The translations under genes and the position numbers were made by a program. Under the pieces are notes generated by a model that had not been told where the DNA came from, did no database searches, and saw only the letters and a list, made by a program, of their open reading frames with translations. This document shows, piece after piece, positions 11,370-21,881 of a stretch of DNA of 64,000 nt. Within the stretch, counting starts at the first letter, position 1; every line of letters starts with the position of its first letter. Origin of the DNA: Sordariomycetes sp. S80-01Y (taxonomy: Eukaryota > Ascomycota > Sordariomycetes); contig JAXQJY010000031.1 of the NCBI GenBank assembly GCA_037042185.1, positions 620,001 to 684,000 of the forward strand, written 5' to 3'.

Positions 11370-12542
11370 ATGCCGCGCCGACGTCCTCATCGCCTACATC
11401 ACATCCAAGGCATTGGTGTTGATCAGATGGGCCAAATTGCGGATGCCTCAGACGCTGACTACCTACGTCTCGAGAACCTCGACGTCAACATTCCCCCTGA
11501 CCCAGAAGCTCTCGAATACAGCGAGGGCGCTGTCCGCCAAGACGAATACAACAGTTATCTGCCCTTCCTTGGCAAGCGCAGCTTGCGGGATGTGGCAGCC
11601 AGCCACGTTTCTCGCCTGTCAGGCGTCGAGTACTCAGGTGACCGCAATTGCATCATCTCCGCTGGGGGTCTGTCTGGCATTCTCAACGTGCTTCTCGCGA
11701 CGGTGGAGGAAGGCGACGAAGTAATCGTGACGGATCCAACGTACCGCGGGCTTACCAACCGTGTCCTGCTAGCTGGTGGAATCCCCAAGTTCGTCCATTA
11801 TACCTTCAGCGCGGGCAATGAGTGGAAATTGGACCAAGATGCGCTCCAAGCCGCCATCTCGCCCAAAACTAGCGCAATGCTGCTGATGTCTCCGTCAATG
11901 CCAAGTGGCGGATACTTTACCTCCAACGACTGGAGTCTGATATCCGAGCTGTGCGTTGAGAACAACCTGCTCCTCATTTTAGACACTGCAATGGAACGTC
12001 TTCTCTTTGATGGCCGCAGTGTCATCCATCCAGCTGGACTTCGAGGAATGGCGGAGCGGACGGTAACAATAGGGTCAGCATCTAAGGAGCTACGAATGAT
12101 TGGATGGAGAGTTGGTTGGATCGTAGGACCGGAAGAGCTTATGGGCGACGTCGCTGCCGTGTCAATGGCCAACGTCGTTGTCCCTGTCGGCATTGCTCAA
12201 GATGCTGTAGCGATTGCTCTGGACAGATCCAAGCATACGATGCACGACTATGTCGCAGAGCTTCAGGCGAGGAGGGACCTCATTGTGTCCGAATTAGGCG
12301 ACTTGCCAGTGGGTATTCCAGCCGGTGGATGGAGCTTGCTCTTGCGAGTAAGCGATTTTGGCATCGACGGTGCAACCTGTTCGCAGAAGTTGCTGGAGCA
12401 GGGCGTCTGCGCGACCGCAATGGATGGCTGGGGCCAGGTTCACGGGTCTCAGTATGTCAGATTTGTGTTTTCCAATGAGACGCTGGATCGACTGAGAGGC
12501 ATCGGCGACAAAGTACGGAAAGCCTTGGGCATATCTAGCTAG
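11370..12542 (+). CDS. class I/II PLP-dependent aminotransferase-like protein
   Basis: Intronless, 390 residues, close to the family's usual length. It has the fold-type-I layout: cofactor-phosphate loop AGGLSG (98-103), DPTYRG (122-127), the SPSMPSGG loop (174-181), the strand ILDTAM (203-208) with Asp205 for the pyridine nitrogen, the Schiff-base lysine Lys239 in SASKELRMIGWRVG, and an Arg364 (QYVRFVF) matching the substrate-carboxylate arginine. Unusually, the two positions that in aspartate aminotransferase contact the PLP O3' (Asn194 and Tyr225) are Met177 and Met208 here. The reaction is therefore uncertain: amino transfer, beta-elimination or another PLP chemistry. No targeting signal is seen, so it is probably cytosolic. 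Neighbours do not suggest a pathway. Confidence 0.85.
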   Translation: MPRRRPHRLHHIQGIGVDQMGQIADASDADYLRLENLDVNIPPDPEALEYSEGAVRQDEYNSYLPFLGKRSLRDVAASHVSRLSGVEYSGDRNCIISAGGLSGILNVLLATVEEGDEVIVTDPTYRGLTNRVLLAGGIPKFVHYTFSAGNEWKLDQDALQAAISPKTSAMLLMSPSMPSGGYFTSNDWSLISELCVENNLLLILDTAMERLLFDGRSVIHPAGLRGMAERTVTIGSASKELRMIGWRVGWIVGPEELMGDVAAVSMANVVVPVGIAQDAVAIALDRSKHTMHDYVAELQARRDLIVSELGDLPVGIPAGGWSLLLRVSDFGIDGATCSQKLLEQGVCATAMDGWGQVHGSQYVRFVFSNETLDRLRGIGDKVRKALGISS

Positions 12543-13492
12543 GAGCAGCGTGCTCGTGCACGTTTAAGTTTCTGACGTCCTACGGACACCCCGGAAAGAC
12601 ATACGCAACAGTCAGCGCAGCTTTGAACACTGTTTTTGGATAGCTAGTAGTTGCAGCCTGCAGCCAAGACCGCTTCCCGCTTATTGTGCGAGCCCGTCAG
12701 GCATCGCCTTCTCCAGTAGATGTGAGATCCTTTCAACGGTTTCAGGCATGGACAGGCACGTCAACCGGCCGATGTGAGGTCGCTGGAAGACTACGCTTCG
12801 CACGTTTGCATAACGACAGTACAAAAGCGTCGCGGGCCAGCCGGGCCTGGCCTCCTGGTTCTGCGCACGGCGATCTCGCGTGGGGGGAAAAAGCAGTGCG
12901 TCGTGATGCGGGATCTGAGATAGCAGATCTGGCCCAGAACCCTGGTGGCGTTTCGGATTGACGAGCCGGCGGAGGGGCAGAGGAAGTGGTCCTAGGCGAC
13001 GACGGGCGCGAATTGGGCCTCGTTTGGGGATGGTAAGCGCGCTTGCGCCGTATTACCACGTTAAGCTGCGGCTAAAGCCAAGAAGAGCCCAATTGAGCAA
13101 CCCAGGAGCTGCTGGAACTTGCCGCGGTCGATTGGCCGTCTGCTGGTCATTCGCTCTCGCCCCGATGTCGTGAGCCTGTGCCTCCCCGCTGGCTGTCTTT
13201 CACGAGCCAGTGAGCGTCTGGTTTTCTCGTCGAACAACCCTTTCCCATCGGCATCTCTGCGACTCATCCCGTCATGGCGTCTGCAGGGTGATGAGCCGAG
13301 GCAAGCTGATGCGTCGGGAAAGCTCACAGGCTAGGGGCTGGCTCAAGTAGACGTGCACTTCTAGGTTCGAGGGTGAGGCCTAGCCCCTTATCATCACGCT
13401 CTTCCGAGCATCTTCATTCATCAAGATCCCGCCTAGCCCGCACACCCCCAGGCGTAATCTCGGAGCGGTCCTCGCTAGGTACAGACAGCCAA
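12543..13492. other. intergenic between convergent genes, nothing seen
   Basis: Contains the 3' flanks of the aminotransferase and VPS8. A short imperfect inverted repeat (aggggct near 13335 and agcccct near 13382) is too weak to call a terminator or RNA. Confidence 0.45.
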
Positions 13493-16400
13493 TCACCCAT
13501 CCACAGGGCACTTGTATTCCCTCTCCCCCGACCCCCCATGCTCGTGCTCTAGTGCTGCATCCAAGCAGCTCTGGTGGTAGACATGTCTACAAGCCAACAC
13601 CACCAATGGCCCTAGCGGCGGATCCTTCCCTCTCCCCTGGCCCGTGACCTCTGCCTTTCTGTCCTCTTCATCCTCGCCAGCGACAGGCTTCTCTATGAGC
13701 ATGCTTGTTGGTCTGGTTGCCACACCCTTCCCCTTCCCTTTCGCACCTGGCTCGCCCCCGTGCCCCCTTGCCCGCTCGGACATCTTGGCCTGACGTTCCT
13801 TGTGGGCTGCATCCTCGATGGCTTGCTTATCCTCCCAAGCCTCAAATATCGCGCCCCCGCTCACACCAGGTCCCCAGACGCGACGACCGCAGGCTTCGCA
13901 GGTCGACCCTCTGGGCCGCCATCCGCGCTGCCGCAGCTCCACAGCCTCTTTCACGTTGACGTACAAGCTGCGGTCGAGAAGTCGATTCGAAAGACGCAAT
14001 ATTGACTCTTCGTACGCGTAGGCCGCAAAGATGGATGCCAAGACCCCACGTAGATCGGCGAGGTTTGGCGAGTCGGTAGCTGCTTGCGTGAGGAACGCAC
14101 GTAGGATGCGCAGGAAGGACAGGTTCGCGCCGGCGTTGGAGAGGACTTTGGAGTTGGGAAGGGTGTGCGAAGACGTGGCGGTGAGAAGCGAGGTGAATGT
14201 GTGCTGCACTAGAGAGCGCAATAGTGCGAGGAGTCTGTCGCCGTCAACCTGATCATCTGGTTCGCTTTGGGAGATGAAGTTGGTGATGGTCGGGGAGAGA
14301 TGCCGTGTCGTGCGGACGCAAGCATTAATGAGGCTGAGCCACAGCTGTTCGTCGGCGGATAACGTGTCGGAAGCTTTCTTGTTCTTCTGGACGACCGTGG
14401 TGCGTTTCGAGGTTTTCATCTGACCCTGGCAGAGCCAGATGCCGACATGCACGTAGTTCTGCAGGCTCTGTAGAAGCTCCTCCGTAGCGAAAGGCACGTC
14501 CGGAGAGGCGGCGTTGCCTTGCGTACCGCTAAGAAGACCTTGCAGTGCAGACTCTAGACTACCAAGATGCTTAATCAGGCGCTCCATTGCCTCTTTGATC
14601 TGACCATCCTGTGCCATGAGCACCACAGCGGCGTCGATCACACCAGTCTCTTCCATGGTCGGCAGGAGCTGATCCAATCGGAGGTTGGAAGCCTGGACTA
14701 TGCCGACGTAGTCTGATACGTGCGATGGCTCGTAGACGCACATGAGCTGTACGTACTTCTCGACCAGGTCGCGATCGGGGTTCTCCTGGTTGATAGAAGC
14801 ATCGCTGGGCTCAAGGAGAGCCTTGAGATATCCATGCTGGAGATCCTGCGCATCGTCTGCCGAAGCGAGTATTTGCCGGTGCAGCCCAATATCTTGCCGT
14901 CTTAGGGTCTGGGCGGTTTCCTCAGGGTCTAGCTCAAGCAAGTGTCTGGCGTGAATCCTAACTTGCTCCAGCACCTCCTGGACTTGTCGCTCGTTCAACC
15001 CACCGTGAGGTCGCAGGCAATCTGCAATACACTCAAAGACCTTGTCTTGGTCTTCCGGATCTTCAAAGTAAGTGGTGATGAGTCGTCCATATTGCTTCTC
15101 CACCTTGTAAGTTCTCTTCAGGATGCGGTAAAATCCGGCTTGCTTGAACAGCGGCATAAGATCTGTCATGTCCGACGGATGGTACACCGAGAGCAGGTAC
15201 TCAGCACTCAGCTGCGCATCTTCCGCGAGATCCTGGCCGGGGTAATTGCAAAGCCCAGTCAAAACCTTTGAGAGGGTAGAGCCCGAGAAGAGCAAGTACT
15301 GGGGGAACTTGGGTAGGTTGCGTGCGATGAACATGTCCAGATAGATTGTGTCTTCTGGCGCAAAGTCATTCGCGTTCATAACGTCGAGCAATATCGAGAC
15401 GATGTACTGCCGATTGATAGTCTGTCCGAAGATCTGCTCCTCGGGCATATCCATCCTGTTATTGGACTGTTTCTCTGGGGAGTCATTCAAAAATGAATCC
15501 TCAAAAGCTTCGTTCAGAGCGCTCAGCAGGCTCGGCGCATCAAACTTGAGAATCAGCCTCAAGTATGGAAACGACGGCTGGTCTTCCTCTTGTGGTAGTG
15601 TGAGAAATTCCTTCCCAGTCTCTTTCGGCCACGCGATAGTTTTGCCAGAGAAGAGAAACCAGTAGATTTCGGCCTTGGCCTTCGTCGCGGCGTCTTCATC
15701 CATGGGCTCCTCGTTAGGGTAGACGCGACCAGTGAGTGTATACGACAGATACGGGAATATCTTCAGGGCGTTGACGCCGAAATAATCTTCCCCGATGTCA
15801 ACATCCGCCCCGCCATTCGTGATGAAGGGAATGAGAAGGCTCAGCAGATCAATCATGGGCGTGATGTAGTCGCCAATGGCTTGGTTCCAGACGTACGTTA
15901 GCGCATCGTAGAGACCATGTTGCTTGCACAGAAGAGTCGTCTGGTCCAGATCTAGCGTGGCAGTCTCCATGTGGCAGATCATCTCCTCAAGCCGGCTTTC
16001 CCAGCCGCGCGAGACGAAATGCGAGATCAAGTCCTTGACGACGGTCGGTGGTGCCATTGTGATGGTCCGGTCGAGGATGTATGGCTCCAGCGTCTCCAGG
16101 AATATGCCCTCGACCCCGGCTTCTTCATACCACTCGTACATCTCATCGAAAAGGAAGTCGGTGTTGTCAGCACTCTGACAAGCAATGAAGCATGACTCCG
16201 CCAGCTGTCGCAAATGGCCGTTGTCCACACTTCCGGGTTTGCTCTGCCGTTGATTGAACGCGTACTTGAGCGATGCACCCATAATCTCCATGATCTTATC
16301 CTGCACCATACTATGCCGCAAGGTCGTATCCTCGGGGAGCCCCACTGTAAGTTTGTCGGCATCACCAGTGTAGTATGAAGTCGCTAGCTGGATGGCAGCG

Positions 16401-18263
16401 ATGTAGTCTCCGTTCTCCATAATCGCAATCAAGCGGTCTGCCCAATTCGACAGAGCACCAATGGAGACTTCGCCGAATCCAAGCAGGAAGATCCTTCCCT
16501 TGTATGCTTTGAAGCTCATGTAGAAGGCATCGCCAACTACACCATGCATCGTCGGATCTTCTTCGTCGAGATTCTCAACCAGAGCGTGTAGCTGGTGCGA
16601 AAACAGATCTACGTGAAAGACATGCTTCTGTATCAGATCAAAAGCCTCCGTTTGTCGCATACTCCAATCTTCCAGCACGATGAGCCGTTGGGAAAGAGTC
16701 AGAACCGTGAGCACCGAACGACTGAGCCACTGCACCGCGGCGATTGCTTCTTCGCACTTCCACCGGCTGCGCGCTTTGAACCTCAGCGTAGGCGGTTGGT
16801 CTTTGTCCTCACTCGGTATCTCATCAACGTCGAGGACTGTCAACACATTCGACCAGCAATATGCAAGCTTGCACCTCGAGATATCGCTGTTGGTGTGGGT
16901 ATCCGGGACTTTTAGCTTGACAGCAGGGAACCAAGCCAAACACCCGGTCATCGGGCTATGGGCTTGAACGTCCTTCGGTCGAGCAGACTTGTGCTGCGTC
17001 TGCGCCACCGGCGTCGTCGAAACGATGACAAGCAGGTAAGGAGTCAACATGGCCGTCAGACCCATCGTATCCGTAGCACGCTCAACATTGCCTAGCGGCA
17101 GCGGGGCGAAGGCCAACACTGTACTCGGCTTCAGCGTCTTGCCCGCAGGCAGCGGTGCATTCGGATAACGCCCTAGTATCCTGGTTGTCTTGACCGTTCT
17201 GCCAAGAGCGCCGGTTCCCCTCGTTGCTAGATGCGAGAACGCCATGCCCTTCTCATCGGCCGAGACCAACGCCGTATGTCTCGTCCCTAAAAAGCCTAGA
17301 TGGGTAATGGCTGCGTTGGCAATGTGTCCATCCGCAGTCCTATTCTCTGCCTGCTGCGCATCCAAATGCGGTATCGTAAGGAACGGCCTCGAGGCTCGAC
17401 TCGTGTCCCACGTGAATATGTTCCCGCTCGCATGGCCACCCGCGACCGTAGTATGGTCGGCTGAGATAGCCACACTCGTGATGGGACCGGATTCCACCGC
17501 CTTGGTCCCGGGTCCCAATATCATTTTGAGGTTCTGATTATAATCAAACATTAGTATTATCCCCTTGCTCGTCCCAAGCACAATCTGCGCCGAGACAGCC
17601 AAGCATGTCGGACTTCCAAAGTTCCTCTTCCCCGCCTCTGAGAACGCCTGTCCATTGAGCTTCTTCAGCTTCGTCCACCTCACCACCTCCCACGGAGGCG
17701 ATGAGGTTTCCGTCTCCGTCTGGTCGAGAATGAAGTTTGAGGAGATAGAGGCGTTGCGGGAGTGCGAACCAAGGAAGGCGGGAGAGGAGGGTCGAGGTGA
17801 GAGTGTTCCCGGCGAGCCGGTCGAGATTCGCGATTTGAAGCGGCGGTCGAAGGGGCGGAACGAGGGCGTTGGGCTGTGGAGTCCGGGGCGCGAGGCAACA
17901 GAGGGGAGGACACTACTGCCTGGTGAAGACATGAAGGAGCCCTGACACGTCAGCTACGCACATGGAGTCTGGTGATGAACCTACTTGAACTGAGGGCGTC
18001 TCGTCTGGTCCAGACAAGACCGAGTCTATAGGACTGTCCACCCTTCTTGGTGCCGCATCCACTGAGCCTCCAGCCATGGAGCTCATCTCTGAGCCTTCAT
18101 CCTGCTGTTCCTGCTTTGGCCGTTCGACCAGCTCACGCGGCGCAGCCTCATTCTGAGAGTCCAGCTGCGGCACGTCATCCGCCTCGAGCGCACTCCGCAC
18201 AGACTCTTCGTCGCTCGTGTCATTCGTCTCTGCCTTGGGCGGCTTATCTTCGGGGTCGGCCAT
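13493..18263 (-). CDS. VPS8: Vps8, CORVET endosomal tethering subunit
   Basis: Exons 18263-17985 and 17941-13493, giving 1575 residues. The intron is only 43 nt (GTAGGT donor, GCTGAC branch, GTCAG acceptor) and joins PSVQ to GSFMSSP in frame. Vps8 binds Rab5/Vps21 and, with the Vps-C core, tethers early endosomes. The first 140 residues are acidic and Ser-rich, probably disordered. Then comes a beta-propeller region (about 170-500, with VRWTKLKKLNGQ and GTSKGIILMFDY), a long alpha-solenoid, and a C-terminal RING-like zinc finger: CEACG near 1440, then ACRHVYHQSC and a final CPVD. The last canonical cysteine of the RING is an Asp, followed by Gly and the stop. The gene diverges from the GPALPP-type gene over 657 bases. 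Confidence 0.9.
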
Positions 18264-18920
18264 TGTGCCCGCAGGCTTCCCATCACTCCGAGGAGCTCTA
18301 TCGTATCGAGGTCATGCCGGGTTGGAGCTAGGTAGGTGTTGACGATGATGCGGTTGTGTATCTGGCTCCTGCTTAGAGTAACTATGAGAGGATCAGGTCG
18401 TCGATTGGGTGGCGATCGTGCTCTGGACGGCACGAAAGAGCAAGGGCAGGAGAGACGGCTGCTTGTGGTGGGTGAGACGCAGGCAATGGAGGTTGGGGAG
18501 CTCGGAGCTGGCGCAGCTCTCGGCGTTGCCCACATGCAGTATGCCAGGTACCCGAGGAAACTCCGGTCTAAGTCGCGAGAGACGTTGCGCCTGACAAGCA
18601 AAGTTTGGACGGAGAAAAGAACGAGTAGGCTTTGATCTGTATTTTTGGAAACTGTAAAGAGCCTTTTTCAACGTTGAGCCCAGTGATTTCAGCCACCTAA
18701 GTCTGGCCATGCCCGTTGCAACGTCCAAGCTCCGATCATCGAGTGGATCCCCGCCTATCGGGCGCGAGATCTGAGTGACGTCGCATTTGTTCCCCAGATT
18801 TGACCTCCGGCTTTCTCTGCCTCAAGCTCATCACAACCACGACCCGTATTCCCACCAAACATTGACCTCTCGCCTGTTTCTCTCTTGGGCTTCCGGAAAA
18901 CCAACAGTTAGATCGAAACG
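18264..18920. promoter_or_regulatory. divergent promoter region, VPS8 / GPALPP gene
   Basis: A 657-base interval between two start codons facing away from each other. No clear TATA element was found, which fits two housekeeping genes; the plus-strand leader just before 18921 is rich in pyrimidines. Confidence 0.5.
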
Positions 18921-19838
18921 ATGTCCTCGATAGGTCCCCAGCTCCCACCCCATCTCCAATCCGACCCCCAGCCATCGAAACGCAAATCCCCCTCCTCGCC
19001 AACCTCACCACCACCAGCAAAACGGGTCGCCAACGAGAACGAAATCGACCTCTCAGACTCAGACGACGGCTATGGGCCTCAGGCACCTGCATCTGCAGCG
19101 GCGCCACCAGCCTCTGTAGCAAAGAACGATGCTGAGATAGACCTGGATTCCGACTCAGACGACGACTACGGTCCCAAAGCGCCAGCCGCTCCCCAGCCGC
19201 AACCCACCACCCAGACTCAAGACGAGGATGAATCATCGTCGGATGATGACTACGGCCCCGCGCTGCCTACAGCACAAACGCGAAAGCCAATAGGACCATC
19301 CATGCCGCCCACAGCGGCCGAGGCAGACGAAGCGCCCAAGCGTGACGATTGGATGCTCGCCCCTCCACCCTCTGGCCCGCTGAGCGTAAACGACCCCTCC
19401 AAGATCGCAGCGCGGAGCTTCTCATCCAAGCCCGGAGGACCCAAGCCCCAGAGCGGAGCCAGCAGCATATGGACCGAAACGCCAGAGGAGAAACTGGCGA
19501 GGCTGCAGGCAAGCGTTCTCGGGAAGTCAGACCCGGCCTCCACGTCGTCGCAGCCCCAGAGCAAGCCAAGCCGGACGAAGGAACAGGAGGAGAGGGACAG
19601 GGAGACTAAGAAGAAGTTTGAGGCCGCCAGGGGCAAGAGCATGGTTGAAGAAGCCAGGGAGCGGAGGAAGGCTGGAGGGAAGGGGAGGGATGAGGTGGGC
19701 GACGACGACCCGAGCAAGAGGGCATTTGATCGGGAGAAGGACATGGCCATTGGCGGAAGATTCAGTGGCAAGGAGAGGAGGGAGATGATGGAGAGTGCAA
19801 AGGATCAGAGCAGATTCTCCAAGGGAACGTTCTTGTAG
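18921..19838 (+). CDS. GPALPP-motif / DUF3752 protein
   Basis: Intronless, 305 residues. The N-terminal half repeats short motifs of the IGPxLPP/YGPALP kind (IGPQLPP at 4-10, YGPQAP, YGPKAP, YGPALP, IGPSMPP) separated by acidic D/S runs. The C-terminal half is the DUF3752 domain: SSIWTETPEEKLARL, a charged helical stretch, and the ending RFSKGTFL, with KRAFDREKDMA before it. Animal GPALPP1 shares this layout; the molecular role is not established, though acidic, low-complexity composition suggests a nuclear protein. The ATG lies in a good context and the first IGP motif follows directly, which fixes the start. Confidence 0.8.
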   Translation: MSSIGPQLPPHLQSDPQPSKRKSPSSPTSPPPAKRVANENEIDLSDSDDGYGPQAPASAAAPPASVAKNDAEIDLDSDSDDDYGPKAPAAPQPQPTTQTQDEDESSSDDDYGPALPTAQTRKPIGPSMPPTAAEADEAPKRDDWMLAPPPSGPLSVNDPSKIAARSFSSKPGGPKPQSGASSIWTETPEEKLARLQASVLGKSDPASTSSQPQSKPSRTKEQEERDRETKKKFEAARGKSMVEEARERRKAGGKGRDEVGDDDPSKRAFDREKDMAIGGRFSGKERREMMESAKDQSRFSKGTFL

Positions 19839-20418
19839 GGCCTGCGACGTATTCGCCTAGCATATCGTGTGCATATCCGGTTCAAGTCAGCAGGGTTCTT
19901 GAGTGGCGCGTTAGCCTTGTTCACGCACAGATTCATTGCGATGCAAAAGTGATTTGTGATCATATCTTTCATTTACACCCCCTATAGACATCCCAAACAA
20001 AGGAAAAGAAACCGAGCGCCGAACCCGTCGCCAGACCACTGCAGCTATATAACAAAGCGATCATAAAGAGATGAATGAAACCCAAACTCCGTCGCTCCAT
20101 AAGCCTATAGCCCATCCTTCCCGAGCAAGAAACCCCGTAAAAGGGGCCAAAATGTGAAATCTCCCAAAAGTGATGCATGCCGCGTGAATGTTGTGTGGTG
20201 TGTGATGCGCGGTGTCTGTCGGCCTGAGGAAGATGGATTTCTCGGATGTATGTACAATGACAGTGTTGAGGGACAAACAGTTCGAGCGGTAAAGAGGTGT
20301 GAACTGAGATTGTCGCAATGGGAAATGGGGTGGGAGGGCGCCGCCGATGGTCGTGCCAACGACGGCCGAGCGGCAAAGGCGCAGAAATACACATGCATAT
20401 ATTCAACTAGCTGGCCAC
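19839..20418. other. intergenic between convergent genes, nothing seen
   Basis: Holds the two 3' ends of the GPALPP-type gene and the RING gene. Only short frames on both strands; no RNA or repeat recognised. Confidence 0.45.
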
Positions 20419-21881
20419 TCATGTCGCAGCGGTCGGCCTCGTCCCGGATTCCAGCTGCGATGGCGTGACGTCGTTGCTCGCGGGCGCGGGCTCGCTTGAT
20501 TCCTGATTCCGTCTCCGTCCAAACCTCATTGCCGAGCGAACAGAGCTCAGCATGCCGCCGTTGCTCGCCGGTGCCGTCTGCTCCGTGACTTCGGGGGTCT
20601 GCTGCGTCGTGGTGGGAGGCGTGGTCCCCGTGGGCGCAGCCTGGACTTCAGTTGTCTCGGCCTGTCCTCCGCGTCCGGATTGGGTCTGTTGAGTCTCGTT
20701 CCTCCGACTTGAGCCGCGGAAAACATTCGTCAACCGGGCTGGCAAGTTCAATCTCGAATTTGCCCTGGCATCGAAAGTCGCCTGCTGAGCTTCCTGCTCC
20801 GCAGTCGGACGTGGCTTAGGAACGTAGTAATCAGCCTTGCACAGCGGACAGCAAGCCCTCCGACTGGTCAACCAAGGATCAACGCAACCGGCGTGGAAGG
20901 CGTGTCCGCAGGTCAGGCCACGGACGTCGTCGTCGTCCTCGAGGGTGTCGATACAGATCGCGCAAGAGTCGCCTGGTGCTTGCATGCACTCGGGCGGCAG
21001 AGCAGCATCGATGTGATCGTCGTCGTCGGCGTTGTCGGAGCTGACACGTTGAAGTTGGTCATGGGACGGTCGGGGTTGCTCGCGGCTGGTACGGGCGAGA
21101 TCGCGAGACGGACGAGCAGAGGTGACGGCTGTAGCGTCGCCAGCTGCTTGACTTTCGATTGGGGCTGTGGTTTCTGGCTTTGTTTCCTTGGGCTTCTCGG
21201 CCTCGCCTATCCCGTCTTCAGAGTGTAGTCTGTCGTTGGCTGTCGTATCAACACCTGTTGTAGCGACCGTCCTTCCCGCTTCAGTACTCGTCCTCCCCTC
21301 GCCTTGCATGGAGATATCCGGCAAGATACCCTCTGCGTCCCTCAGGCTGTTGGCTCTGCTCTGACTGAGATCGACGCCTCCAGCGGTGGGGAGGCCCTCT
21401 CGCGCGCGCTCGCTGACCCAAGTCTTGTACTTCATCATGGGGAACTTGTCGTTGACCTCGTCCATTGTCATGAGCTTCTTCTCACGGCGACGGCGATGCG
21501 GCCGAGGCATGTTCTCCATGTTGATGGGCTCGCCATCCTCGCCATTGCGCAAGGCACGGTTGCGGGCATTGTAGCGGAAGCAGTACTTGACGCCGACGAT
21601 GATCCTGGCATTTGCGTTAGCATCCTCTCCTGTCCTCCATAATCGAACCCCAGCGGCTCCAGCAAGGCGTACCATAAGTTTGTGAAAACAACACCAAACC
21701 CAAGCGCTACGAAGAACAGCAACGGTGAGGAAGAGTTGTTGTCCCGGTTGTTGCGGTCGTCGTCATCGTTGTTATCGGCGGCGGAAGTCTCGGGGGAGGT
21801 AGAGTCCGTATTGGTGGCAACCTGGGCAACACGAGCTACAAGCCAAGCAGTGTCGCCCAAGACTTCATGCACGGCGGGCAT
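20419..21881 (-). CDS. membrane-anchored RING-H2 E3 ubiquitin ligase
   Basis: Exons 21881-21673 and 21604-20419, 464 residues. The 68-nt intron has a GTACGC donor, a perfect TGCTAAC branch and a CAG acceptor; splicing fuses FTNLW to IIVGVKYC and completes one membrane helix (about 52-78). The N-terminal 50 residues are Asn/Asp-rich; after the helix comes a basic cytosolic segment. The RING-H2 finger lies at about 284-325 (CAIC, then CGHAFHAGC, then CPLC). The last 130 residues are Gln/Thr/Pro-rich and disordered. Single-pass RING-H2 proteins of this kind act as ligases at the vacuole, Golgi or endosome; the exact compartment and substrates cannot be read here. Confidence 0.85.

Noticed and set aside
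13330-13390. Possible tRNA-like T-loop (ggttcgag) with flanking inverted repeat
   Set aside because: No anticodon or D arm can be folded and the acceptor stem does not pair over seven bases in the right spacing.
18003-18021. 18-base string (tctggtccagacaagacc) shared with 25465-25482
   Set aside because: One copy is in VPS8 coding sequence, the other in the GH12 leader; it is short and partly palindromic, with no further similarity around it, so probably coincidence.
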